The notes beneath the pieces were generated by a model. It saw only the letters and a list, made by a program, of their open reading frames with translations. It ran no database searches and had not been told where the DNA came from. A stretch of DNA of 5,740 nucleotides, taken from positions 1 to 5,740 of the forward strand of contig QILY01000302.1 in the NCBI GenBank assembly GCA_003232155.1, given 5' to 3'. Source of the DNA: Maribacter sp. (GTDB lineage Bacteria; Bacteroidota; Bacteroidia; Flavobacteriales; Flavobacteriaceae). This document shows positions 1 to 5,740 of this stretch, piece after piece (the stretch's first letter is position 1; each line of letters starts with the position of its first letter). A program made the position numbers and the translations under genes.

Positions 1-8
1 TTACGAGC

Positions 9-32
9 ACCTGCCTGCCGGCAAAGGCAGGT
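9..32. repeat. GC-rich REP-like palindrome
   Basis: Two perfectly complementary 8-base arms, ACCTGCCT (9-16) and AGGCAGGT (25-32), flank an 8-base centre that contains the self-complementary GCCGGC. The block is far richer in G+C than everything around it, which is typical of dispersed palindromic repeats in AT-rich genomes. It resembles a decayed copy of a longer perfect palindrome, with two extra A residues to the right of the centre. No T-tract follows, so it does not look like an intrinsic terminator. Its copy number cannot be judged from this window. Confidence 0.55.
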
Positions 33-69
33 TCCCAATAATGACGTACAGTTTGGTTTTGCAGTAGAA

Positions 70-77
70 TACTTTTG
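70..77 (+). promoter_or_regulatory. Candidate Bacteroidota -7 promoter element for the DUF3108-TDO-M23 operon
   Basis: TACTTTTG matches the Bacteroidota -7 consensus TAnnTTTG at every fixed position and is followed by C, as is common. The best -33-like element is TTTG at 52-55, but the 14-base spacing is shorter than the usual 17-23, so the match is partial. It is the only full -7 match found between the window start and the first gene. If active, transcription would start near 82-86 and the whole palindromic element at 88-259 would lie in the 5' untranslated region. Confidence 0.4.
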
Positions 78-87
78 CGGATTTAAG

Positions 88-259
88 GTATTATACCAAA
101 TGAATTTTAAAATAGCGTATAACTAATTTGAATTATTTTTTGCCTAGATGAGACATAAAATTCAAGCATAGCCTAAGCTACGGTTTTATTTTATAACGCT
201 ATATAGGCAAAAAAGAAACAAAATATATGTGGTATTTTAAGGTTTATTTGGTATTATAC
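88..259. repeat. MITE-like long imperfect palindrome (about 172 bp)
   Basis: The segment is a nested inverted repeat centred near 174. The outer arms 88-114 and 233-259 are complementary at 23 of 27 positions. The middle arms TTTTTTGCCTA (136-146) and TAGGCAAAAAA (204-214) are perfect over 11 bp. The inner arms 155-172 and 177-194 match at 14 of 18 around a CTAA loop (173-176). The ends also share the direct repeat GGTATTATAC (87-96 and 250-259), possible because that string is nearly self-complementary. It contains no credible ORF. The structure fits a miniature inverted-repeat transposable element or another dispersed palindromic repeat. A TA dinucleotide at each end (89-90, 257-258) could be a target duplication, but no longer clean duplication is visible. 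It ends 24 bp before the first gene. Confidence 0.6.
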
Positions 260-283
260 TAATTTGACTATGAAATTTCAACT

Positions 284-1063
284 ATGAAGAAAATTATACT
301 CATGCTTTTTTTCTGCTCAGGGCTATTGGTAAATGGTCAGGATGATGATTCTGCATTTAAACTAGGGGAATGGTTGAAATTTCGTATTCATTATCTTTTT
401 TTAAATGCGAGTTATGCCACGCTTCAAGTGAAATCTGCCAATATAGGTAGCACTCCCGTATACCGTGTAGTAGGTAAGGGAGAAACTTCAGGTTTTGCCA
501 GTATATTTTTCAAAGTTGATGACACGTATGAAAGTTATTTCGATAAAGAAGACGGTAAACCCTATAAATTTATTCGTAAAATAAACGAGGGAGGGTATAA
601 AAAAGATGTAGAAATCAACTTTAATTATGAAACGGATGAAGCTATTTTAAATGATAAGAAAAACAAGAAAAAATACAATTTTCAATTTCAAGATAGTATC
701 CAAGATCTGATTTCTGCCTTTTATTATTTGAGAAACAATTTTAATCCTGAAGATTTGGTAGAGGGGGAGACAATAACTCTTAAAATGCTATATGATGATG
801 ATGGCGTTTTTAATTTTAAACTTAAATATTTAAAAAAAGAAGTGCTTAAAACTAAGTACGGAAAGGTAGAATGTTTTAAATTTAGACCATACGTACAATC
901 AGGCAGGGTATTTAAAGAGCAAGAAAGCCTTTCATTATGGGTTTCTACTGATAAAAATAGAATTCCTGTCCGTATAAGTGCAGACTTGGCCATTGGCGCT
1001 ATTAAAGCTGATTTAGATGGTTACAACGGACTCAAACACCAGTTTAAAATTATAATGGATTAA
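284..1063 (+). CDS. Secreted DUF3108 domain-containing protein
   Basis: The 259-residue product begins with a Sec signal peptide: lysines at 2-3, a hydrophobic stretch at about 4-16, and probable cleavage before Gln19, leaving an acidic DDDS start. It is therefore predicted to act in the periplasm or at the cell surface. The mature part resembles the Bacteroidota branch of DUF3108. Recognisable landmarks are GEWLKFRIHY (28-37), GKGETSG (64-70), FFKVDDTYESYFD (75-87), ISAFYYLR (143-150), GKVECFKFRPYVQSGRVF (193-210) and LWVSTDKNRIPVRI (218-231). The alternating hydrophobic pattern suggests a mainly beta fold. Length is normal for the family and the gene is intact. The molecular function is unknown. 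It heads a tight cluster, with the dioxygenase gene starting 8 bases after its stop. The start is supported by the signal peptide; no Shine-Dalgarno is visible, and a five-codon reading frame (270-287) overlaps the ATG. Confidence 0.88.
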   Translation: MKKIILMLFFCSGLLVNGQDDDSAFKLGEWLKFRIHYLFLNASYATLQVKSANIGSTPVYRVVGKGETSGFASIFFKVDDTYESYFDKEDGKPYKFIRKINEGGYKKDVEINFNYETDEAILNDKKNKKKYNFQFQDSIQDLISAFYYLRNNFNPEDLVEGETITLKMLYDDDGVFNFKLKYLKKEVLKTKYGKVECFKFRPYVQSGRVFKEQESLSLWVSTDKNRIPVRISADLAIGAIKADLDGYNGLKHQFKIIMD

Positions 1064-1071
1064 TTCCTTAA

Positions 1072-2040
1072 ATGAAGAGTAAAGAACATATTGAATCTCA
1101 AATTTCAAAACTTGAAGAGAAATACAAAGATTCAGGTCAAGATTTAAGTTCATATTTAGATGGATTATTATACCAAAGATACCTCACGTATTGGGACTAT
1201 ATTCATCTAGACACCCTTTTGAGTTTACAGGTTCCTAAAACCTATTTTCCTGATGAAGAGATCTTCATCATGTACCATCAGATTACAGAGCTGTATTTTA
1301 AACTCATTCTTCATGAACAAAAGCAGGTAGTTGATGACAAATCTCAAAAAATCGACTTTTTTATTGAGAAGGTCCGTCGAATCAATAGCTATTACCAAGT
1401 ATTGATTTCTTCTTTTAGCATCATGATAAAAGGCATGGAACGCGAACAATTTTTACAGTACCGAATGGCATTGTTGCCCGCTAGTGGGTTTCAATCGGCT
1501 CAATACAGAATGATTGAGATATATTCAACTCCTTTGGAATATTTGGTTCATCATACAGAGCGCAGTAAGTACTCTTCTGAAGATGATATTGAGGTGTTGT
1601 ATGAAAATATATACTGGAAAAAAGGCGCTACTGATTTGGCTACTGGTGAAAAGACCTTAACTTTAAAACAGTTTGAGTATCGTTATACACCTCGTTTGGT
1701 GCGTATTGCCAAGCAGTTAGAACGTAATACCATTTATGGTAAATTCTTGCAATTACCCAAAGAAAAACAAGATAATAAACAGCTCAGGGATGCGTTAAAG
1801 ACATTAGATCTTAATGCAAACGTAAACTGGCCGTTAATGCATATGGGTTCAGCTCATAGGTATTTAAATAAAGATAAAGAACAAGTAGATGCTACAGGAG
1901 GTACAAATTGGAAAGTATATTTACCACCAAGCTTCCAAAAAGTTGTATTTTTCCCTGAATTATATACAGAAGAAGAGTTAAACGAATGGGGTAAGCAATG
2001 GGTAGACCATATATTTAATCCCGAAAAAATTAAAAAATAA
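1072..2040 (+). CDS. Tryptophan 2,3-dioxygenase family protein
   Basis: The 322-residue cytoplasmic protein belongs to the heme-dependent tryptophan 2,3-dioxygenase family, which opens the indole ring of L-tryptophan with O2 to give N-formylkynurenine. By alignment from memory with human TDO, the active-site residues are kept: Tyr40 and Tyr43 (human Y42, Y45), Phe65 and the distal His69 (F72, H76), Arg131 for the substrate carboxylate (R144), and Ser138 in PASGFQS (S151). The proximal heme ligand is His257 in HMGSAHRYL (H328), and Thr275 in ATGG corresponds to T342. Four extra residues lie between the heme ligand and the TGG motif, and the protein is longer than typical bacterial TDO (about 280), so it is a divergent Bacteroidota branch. 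Tryptophan as substrate is inferred. No kynurenine pathway genes are adjacent; the neighbours are envelope proteins. The gaps of 8 and 2 bases imply co-transcription. No clear Shine-Dalgarno precedes the ATG. Confidence 0.88.
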   Translation: MKSKEHIESQISKLEEKYKDSGQDLSSYLDGLLYQRYLTYWDYIHLDTLLSLQVPKTYFPDEEIFIMYHQITELYFKLILHEQKQVVDDKSQKIDFFIEKVRRINSYYQVLISSFSIMIKGMEREQFLQYRMALLPASGFQSAQYRMIEIYSTPLEYLVHHTERSKYSSEDDIEVLYENIYWKKGATDLATGEKTLTLKQFEYRYTPRLVRIAKQLERNTIYGKFLQLPKEKQDNKQLRDALKTLDLNANVNWPLMHMGSAHRYLNKDKEQVDATGGTNWKVYLPPSFQKVVFFPELYTEEELNEWGKQWVDHIFNPEKIKK

Positions 2041-2042
2041 GA

Positions 2043-3326
2043 ATGCAAAAATACTGGGGCGCAATTTTTTTAATAGGTGTATTATTTTCTTGCAAAGAAG
2101 ATCAAGCCGTAAAAAAAACCAAAAAAGAAATGAAAACCATGGCGGTTATAGAAAAACCTGTGGTTAAGAAATATGGTTTTAATCTTGATGATTTTATGGT
2201 GGTATATGATACCGTAAGAAGTGGTGATAGTTTTGGAGAGTTGATGATTCAGAACAAAGTTGATTATCCTAAGATTTATAAAATATCTCAAGAATATAGA
2301 GATACTTTTGACGTTCGAAAAATACAGGTCGGGAAACCTTATACTATTTTAAAATCAAAAGATACTACTGAAATTGCTCAGATATTCATTTATGAAAATG
2401 ACCGTATTAATTATACGGTTGTTGATTTGCGGGATAGCGTATTAGCCTATACTGATAAGAAAGAGGTGAAATATGTGGAAAGAGAAGCATCAGGTGTAAT
2501 TGAAACTTCTTTGTCAGAAGCGATATTGGCCCAAGGTATTGATTATAATGTGACCAATAATCTATCTGAAGTATATGCTTGGACCATTGATTTTTTCAGA
2601 CTTCAAAAAGGAGATAAATTTAAGGTTATTTATAAAGAAAAATTCATCAATGACTCTATATATGCAGGGGCAGAACCTATTGAGGCAGCATATTTTGAGC
2701 ATAATGGGCGACCTATTTATGCGTTTTCTTATGAAAATGATTCCCTAAAAAATATAGTTGATTATTTTGATGAAGAAGCTAATAACTTGAGAAGAACTTT
2801 TTTAAGAGCACCGGTTAAATTTAGTAGAATTTCATCTCGATATAATTTAAAAAGAAGAATAGCATATTACGGTTATAGAGTTCGTCCTCATAAAGGAACT
2901 GATTATGCCGCCCCAAGAGGCACTCCTATTTTGGCTACCGCCGATGGTACTGTAACTGAATCTACTCGAAGAGGAGGTAATGGTAAATATGTAAAAATTA
3001 GACATAATGCTACGTATAGTACCCAATACTTACATATGAGAAAACAAAAGGTAAAAAGAGGGGAGTTTGTACGACAGGGCGATGTGATAGGATGGATAGG
3101 CATGACCGGTAATACAGGAGGCCCCCATGTATGTTATCGTTTTTGGAGAAATGGTAGGCAAGTAGATCCGCTTAAAGAAAAACTTCCACAAGCAAAACCT
3201 TTGGCCGAAACTTTACAGCCTGAATATTTCGAATATATATACCCGATAAAAGATCAGTTAGATTGTATAGTTTACCCTGAAAAAGCAATTGAAGAAGCCG
3301 AAGATTTATTGACCATGAATCAATAA
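2043..3326 (+). CDS. M23 family peptidase lipoprotein with LysM-like domain
   Basis: The 427-residue product has a short lipoprotein signal peptide with lipobox LFSC, so Cys17 should be lipidated and the protein anchored in a membrane facing the periplasm. Residues 57-105 (VRSGDSFGEL through KIQVGKPYTIL) look like the LysM/OapA-type module of MepM-like endopeptidases. The middle part, about 106-255, resembles the M23 N-terminal region. The M23 metallopeptidase domain spans about 256-378: HKGTD gives zinc ligands His283 and Asp287, YLH gives His331, and PHVCYRFW gives His362 and Cys364. In LytM-type enzymes the last motif is HxH, so a cysteine here replaces the third zinc-ligand histidine. The expected role is hydrolysis of peptidoglycan cross-links, or a regulatory function if the site is altered. 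The gene starts 2 bases after the dioxygenase stop. The lipobox position supports the start. Confidence 0.9.
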   Translation: MQKYWGAIFLIGVLFSCKEDQAVKKTKKEMKTMAVIEKPVVKKYGFNLDDFMVVYDTVRSGDSFGELMIQNKVDYPKIYKISQEYRDTFDVRKIQVGKPYTILKSKDTTEIAQIFIYENDRINYTVVDLRDSVLAYTDKKEVKYVEREASGVIETSLSEAILAQGIDYNVTNNLSEVYAWTIDFFRLQKGDKFKVIYKEKFINDSIYAGAEPIEAAYFEHNGRPIYAFSYENDSLKNIVDYFDEEANNLRRTFLRAPVKFSRISSRYNLKRRIAYYGYRVRPHKGTDYAAPRGTPILATADGTVTESTRRGGNGKYVKIRHNATYSTQYLHMRKQKVKRGEFVRQGDVIGWIGMTGNTGGPHVCYRFWRNGRQVDPLKEKLPQAKPLAETLQPEYFEYIYPIKDQLDCIVYPEKAIEEAEDLLTMNQ

Positions 3327-3365
3327 CGCTTTATTACATTTTTGTTAGGGACTTAAAAATCTCGT

Positions 3366-3426
3366 GATTATAACTTATTTTTGGTAATTGCTTAGGCAAA
3401 TATGCCAACTAAACCAGTTATAAATC
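3366..3426 (+). other. Possible stem structure in the pgi leader
   Basis: TATAACT (3369-3375) is complementary to AGTTATA (3416-3422), and GAT (3366-3368) to ATC (3424-3426) with one bulged base. Inside lie two more short stems, TTGG/CCAA (3381-3384, 3405-3408) and TTGC/GCAA (3388-3391, 3396-3399), around a TTAG loop. The arms are AT-rich and short, so stability is modest. The left arm overlaps the candidate -7 site, so this may be a DNA palindrome rather than an RNA fold. Confidence 0.25.
3376..3383 (+). promoter_or_regulatory. Candidate -7 promoter element for pgi
   Basis: TATTTTTG is a full match to the Bacteroidota -7 consensus TAnnTTTG, 59 bases before the pgi start codon. No convincing TTG element sits 17-23 bases upstream, so the -33 half is weak. 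A one-mismatch copy, CATTTTTG, lies at 3337-3344. A promoter here fits the 116-base gap after the M23 gene and suggests pgi can be transcribed independently of the upstream operon. Confidence 0.4.
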
Positions 3427-3442
3427 TCGAAATCTTTTCTAA

Positions 3443-5080
3443 ATGTCATTATATACTATCAACCCTACCTCAACTCAGGCCTGGAAAAAACTTACCGAAC
3501 ATTATGAGGCGACCAAAAACAATCATTTAAGAGATTTATTCGCTGCAGATACAAATAGAGCTGAAAATTTCAGTTTAAGTTGGAATGACTTTCTTCTTGA
3601 CTTTTCAAAAAATAAGATTACAAAAGAAACCATTGCGTTATTACTTCAATTGGCTAATGAGGTCAATTTGAAAGATGCTGTTCAAAAGTATTTCAAAGGA
3701 GATGCCATTAACGAAACTGAAGGAAGAGCAGTTTCACATACTGCCTTACGTGCTAAGAAAACAGATACTGTTTTAGTCAATGGCCAAAATGTAGTACCAG
3801 AGGTATATGAAGTAAAAGAACATATAAAAACATTTACTACTGCTGTAATTTCAGGAGAGAAGAAAGGGTATACCGGAAAGTCATTTACTGATGTTGTAAA
3901 TATAGGAATCGGTGGGTCAGATTTAGGTCCCGCTATGGTGACCGAAGCCTTGAGGTTTTATAAAAACAACTTGAAAATCCATTTTGTAAGTAATGTAGAC
4001 GGAGATCATGTACATGAAATTTTAAAAGAATTAGACCCTGAAACAACATTGTTTGTAATAGTTTCCAAGACTTTTATTACCCAAGAAACCCTTAGTAATG
4101 CTACTACTATTAAAAATTGGTTCTTAAAAAGTGGTAGTCAAGAAGATATTGCTAAACATTTTGCTGCGGTATCTACAAATACTGAAAAGATAGCTGAGTT
4201 TGGTATCGCTAGCGAAAACGTATTTCCGATGTGGGATTGGGTCGGAGGCCGTTTTTCTTTATGGAGTGCTGTTGGCCTTACAATAGCTCTGGCTGTCGGG
4301 TTTGAAAATTTTGATGCTCTTTTAGTCGGTGCCAATGAAATGGATGAGCATTTCAAAACCGAAAATTTTGATAAGAATATACCTGTAGTAGTAGCACTTC
4401 TTAGTATATGGTACAATAATTTTTATAATGCAGAGACCGAGGCTATTATTCCTTACACACAATATTTAAGTAGATTTTCAGCCTATTTACAACAAGGCAT
4501 TATGGAAAGTAATGGCAAAAGTATAGACAGAAATGGAAAATCTATTGATTATCAAACAGGTACTATTATCTGGGGAGAGCCGGGTACAAACTCACAGCAT
4601 GCTTTTTTTCAATTAATTCATCAAGGTACCAAGTTGGTTCCGGCAGATTTTATAGGGTTTAAGAAATCATTGCACGGTGATACTGATCACCATAATAAAT
4701 TAATGGCCAATTTCTTTGCACAAACTGAAGCTTTAATGAATGGCAAGACTGCTGATACTGTTCGTAAGGAATTGGAAGCTAAGAATATGCCAAAAAGTGA
4801 GATTGAAAAATTAGTGCCTTTTAAAGTTTTTAAAGGTGATAACCCTACCAATACCATTTTGATTAATTCTCTTACTCCAAAAAGTTTAGGGTCTTTAATT
4901 GCCCTTTATGAACACAAAATATTTGTACAAGGTATCGTATGGAATATCTTTAGTTATGATCAATGGGGAGTTGAGTTGGGCAAACAATTGGCGACCACAA
5001 TATTAAAAGATATTAAAGAATCAGAAATTGCTGATCATGATGGGTCTACATTACAACTTTTGCAATCTTTTAAGAAATAA
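3443..5080 (+). CDS. pgi: Glucose-6-phosphate isomerase
   Basis: This is the cytoplasmic enzyme that interconverts glucose 6-phosphate and fructose 6-phosphate in glycolysis and gluconeogenesis. At 545 residues it matches the E. coli-type enzyme (549). The sugar-phosphate binding loops are present as GIGGSDLGP (155-163) and SKTFITQET (208-216). PGI signature 1 is [14 protein letters not shown] (265-278). The catalytic base is Glu355 in MESNGKS, with His386 in [16 protein letters not shown] for ring opening. [10 protein letters not shown] (411-420) is also characteristic. Signature 2, [18 protein letters not shown] (497-514), ends with the active-site Lys514. All expected catalytic residues are there and the gene is intact. 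It lies 116 bases downstream of the M23 gene with its own promoter-like site. The start gives a typical N-terminus; the region before the ATG is A/T-rich with no Shine-Dalgarno. Confidence 0.98.
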   Translation: MSLYTINPTSTQAWKKLTEHYEATKNNHLRDLFAADTNRAENFSLSWNDFLLDFSKNKITKETIALLLQLANEVNLKDAVQKYFKGDAINETEGRAVSHTALRAKKTDTVLVNGQNVVPEVYEVKEHIKTFTTAVISGEKKGYTGKSFTDVVNIGIGGSDLGPAMVTEALRFYKNNLKIHFVSNVDGDHVHEILKELDPETTLFVIVSKTFITQETLSNATTIKNWFLKSGSQEDIAKHFAAVSTNTEKIAEFGIASENVFPMWDWVGGRFSLWSAVGLTIALAVGFENFDALLVGANEMDEHFKTENFDKNIPVVVALLSIWYNNFYNAETEAIIPYTQYLSRFSAYLQQGIMESNGKSIDRNGKSIDYQTGTIIWGEPGTNSQHAFFQLIHQGTKLVPADFIGFKKSLHGDTDHHNKLMANFFAQTEALMNGKTADTVRKELEAKNMPKSEIEKLVPFKVFKGDNPTNTILINSLTPKSLGSLIALYEHKIFVQGIVWNIFSYDQWGVELGKQLATTILKDIKESEIADHDGSTLQLLQSFKK

Positions 5081-5094
5081 ACGCTTTTTTTTTT

Positions 5095-5139
5095 CAAAAT
5101 TACAGCTAGTTGATAACTAATTGTTTGATCGTGTTTTTT
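5095..5139 (+). terminator. Weak terminator candidate after pgi
   Basis: A short hairpin TAGTT-GAT-AACTA (5107-5119), loosely extended by CAAA (5095-5098) with TTTG (5124-5127), is followed by a T6 run at 5134-5139. A separate T10 tract at 5085-5094 directly follows the pgi stop without a stable stem before it. Stem GC content is very low and the spacing to the T-run is long, so termination here is only suggested. Confidence 0.25.
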
Positions 5140-5173
5140 ATGAAAAATTTATGTTAATTTTACAGTAGCTAAT

Positions 5174-5218
5174 TTAACATTCTCTTAACGTGCAATTTGA
5201 ATAATTTCTTCACTTTTG
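5174..5218 (+). promoter_or_regulatory. Candidate promoter/operator of the TonB-dependent receptor gene
   Basis: CACTTTTG (5211-5218) matches the Bacteroidota -7 consensus TAnnTTTG except for its first base and is followed by C. Two TTAAC repeats (5174-5178 and 5185-5189) are spaced 11 bases apart, about one helical turn. The second sits 21 bases before the -7 site, where a -33 element would be expected. A related TTAAT lies further up at 5154-5158. This arrangement could be a -33 element with an operator, or chance in AT-rich DNA. The start codon is 34 bases downstream of the -7 site. Confidence 0.4.
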
Positions 5219-5252
5219 CGTCAAACTTAAGAAAACTAAAAACACTTTTAAA

Positions 5253-5740
5253 ATGAGAAAAATTTACTTTGCAATGGCAGCATTTCTTATGACCGCTATT
5301 GCTTTTTCACAAGGGGTTACTTCATCATCTATTGGGGGTCAAGTAACAGACAACACAGGAGAGCCCCTGCTTGGGGCTAACATTGTGGCCGTTCATACAT
5401 CCTCAGGTACTACTTATGGTGCAATTACCGATTTTGATGGCTATTACCGTATTTCAAACATGAGAGTTGGTGGGCCTTACAAGATTACTATTTCTTATGT
5501 GGGATTTAATGATAATGTCAGGGAAAACGTATTTCTTGATTTAGGACAAAGAGTAAGAATAAGCCCTATAATGGCTGAATCGGCCACAGCTTTAGATGAA
5601 GTAGTAATTACTGCAGTTAACAACAGTATTTTCGGTTCGGACAAGACAGGAACCTCAACCAATGTCTCTCAAAGGGATATTGCCACCTTACCAGCTGCTT
5701 CAAGGTCTATTGCAGATTTTATTAGAATTACGCCACAAGC
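5253..5740 (+). CDS. TonB-dependent receptor, Oar-like, N-terminal part (runs off window)
   Basis: The first 162 codons are present and the frame is open to the window end, so the gene is truncated by the window, not broken. Translation starts MRKIYFAMAAFLMTAIAFSQ, a signal peptide with cleavage expected near Ser19/Gln20. Residues 26-105 form a carboxypeptidase-regulatory-like beta-sandwich domain, with IGGQVTDNTGEPLLGANI (27-44), DFDGYYRISNMRVGGPY (60-76) and the ISYVGF motif (80-85). A TonB-box-like segment, LDEVVITAV (114-122), follows. The plug domain begins around 128, where SRSIADFIRITPQ (150-162) is typical of Oar-like receptors. Such proteins are outer-membrane barrels of about 1000 residues that import substrates using TonB energy; the substrate is not predictable here. 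No SusD partner can be assessed. The A-rich leader AACACTTTTAAA before the ATG is normal for this group. Confidence 0.93.
   Translation, partial: MRKIYFAMAAFLMTAIAFSQGVTSSSIGGQVTDNTGEPLLGANIVAVHTSSGTTYGAITDFDGYYRISNMRVGGPYKITISYVGFNDNVRENVFLDLGQRVRISPIMAESATALDEVVITAVNNSIFGSDKTGTSTNVSQRDIATLPAASRSIADFIRITPQ

Noticed and set aside
1..126. Open frame on the + strand from the window edge to TAA at 124-126, possibly the end of an upstream gene
   Set aside because: Its translation runs through the GC-rich palindrome, the promoter motif and the left arm of the long palindrome, and shows no recognisable family. Another frame (2-66) is equally open, so no coding claim is justified.
305..316. Cys11 of the DUF3108 protein as a lipobox cysteine
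   Set aside because: Phenylalanine precedes the cysteine and it sits too early in the hydrophobic stretch; cleavage before Gln19 by signal peptidase I is more likely.
724..993. Reverse-strand ORF of 89 codons inside the DUF3108 gene
   Set aside because: It is a shadow of a well-supported gene, with no family signal and no independent start context.
4138..4416. Reverse-strand ORF of 92 codons inside pgi
   Set aside because: It lies wholly opposite conserved pgi sequence including signature 1. The same reasoning applies to the reverse ORFs at 1225-1449, 1854-2048, 2082-2291 and 2903-3103.
4511..4549. Tandem NGKSID repeat in pgi (residues 357-362 and 364-369)
   Set aside because: The E. coli enzyme has a similar SNGK...DRNG arrangement here, so this is normal family sequence next to the catalytic glutamate, not a new duplication.
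5085..5094. T10 homopolymer as a phase-variable tract
   Set aside because: It lies after the pgi stop codon and far from the next promoter, so length changes would have no obvious effect.
1..5740. Defence system, CRISPR array, prophage, retron, tRNA or rRNA
   Set aside because: No repeats with regular spacers, no reverse transcriptase, nuclease or integrase gene, and no tRNA-like cloverleaf was seen; all long frames are assigned to known families.

Overview
The window looks like a chromosomal segment from a marine-type member of the Flavobacteriaceae (phylum Bacteroidota). The DNA is AT-rich and ribosome binding sites are A-rich rather than Shine-Dalgarno-like. Promoter-like sites follow the Bacteroidota pattern (TAnnTTTG near -7). 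The gene content also fits: an Oar-like TonB-dependent receptor, a Bacteroidota-type DUF3108 secreted protein and an M23 lipoprotein with the variant HxC active-site motif. The genus cannot be fixed from the sequence alone.

Layout, all genes on the + strand. Positions 1-283 are non-coding as far as can be supported, but full of structure. They hold a GC-rich REP-like palindrome (9-32), a good Bacteroidota -7 promoter motif (70-77) and a roughly 172-bp imperfect palindrome that looks like a MITE or dispersed repeat (88-259), ending 24 bp before the first gene. A tight three-gene cluster follows: a secreted DUF3108 protein (284-1063), a tryptophan 2,3-dioxygenase family protein (1072-2040) and an M23 peptidase lipoprotein (2043-3326). 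Their gaps are 8 and 2 bp, so they are almost certainly one transcript. A 116-bp gap with its own promoter motif and a possible stem structure leads to pgi, glucose-6-phosphate isomerase (3443-5080). A 172-bp gap then carries a weak terminator candidate and promoter or operator-like repeats. It leads to the 5' part of a TonB-dependent receptor gene (5253 to the window end), cut by the window edge.

Functionally this is mostly housekeeping and envelope biology: a peptidoglycan hydrolase-type lipoprotein and a secreted protein of unknown role co-transcribed with a heme dioxygenase for tryptophan, then a central glycolytic enzyme and an outer-membrane receptor. The link between tryptophan cleavage and the envelope proteins is not explained by known pathways. 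No defence system, CRISPR array, phage gene, tRNA or rRNA was seen. The most noteworthy non-genic signal is the long palindromic element in the leader of the three-gene operon. The most noteworthy protein signal is the cysteine in place of the third zinc-ligand histidine of the M23 peptidase.
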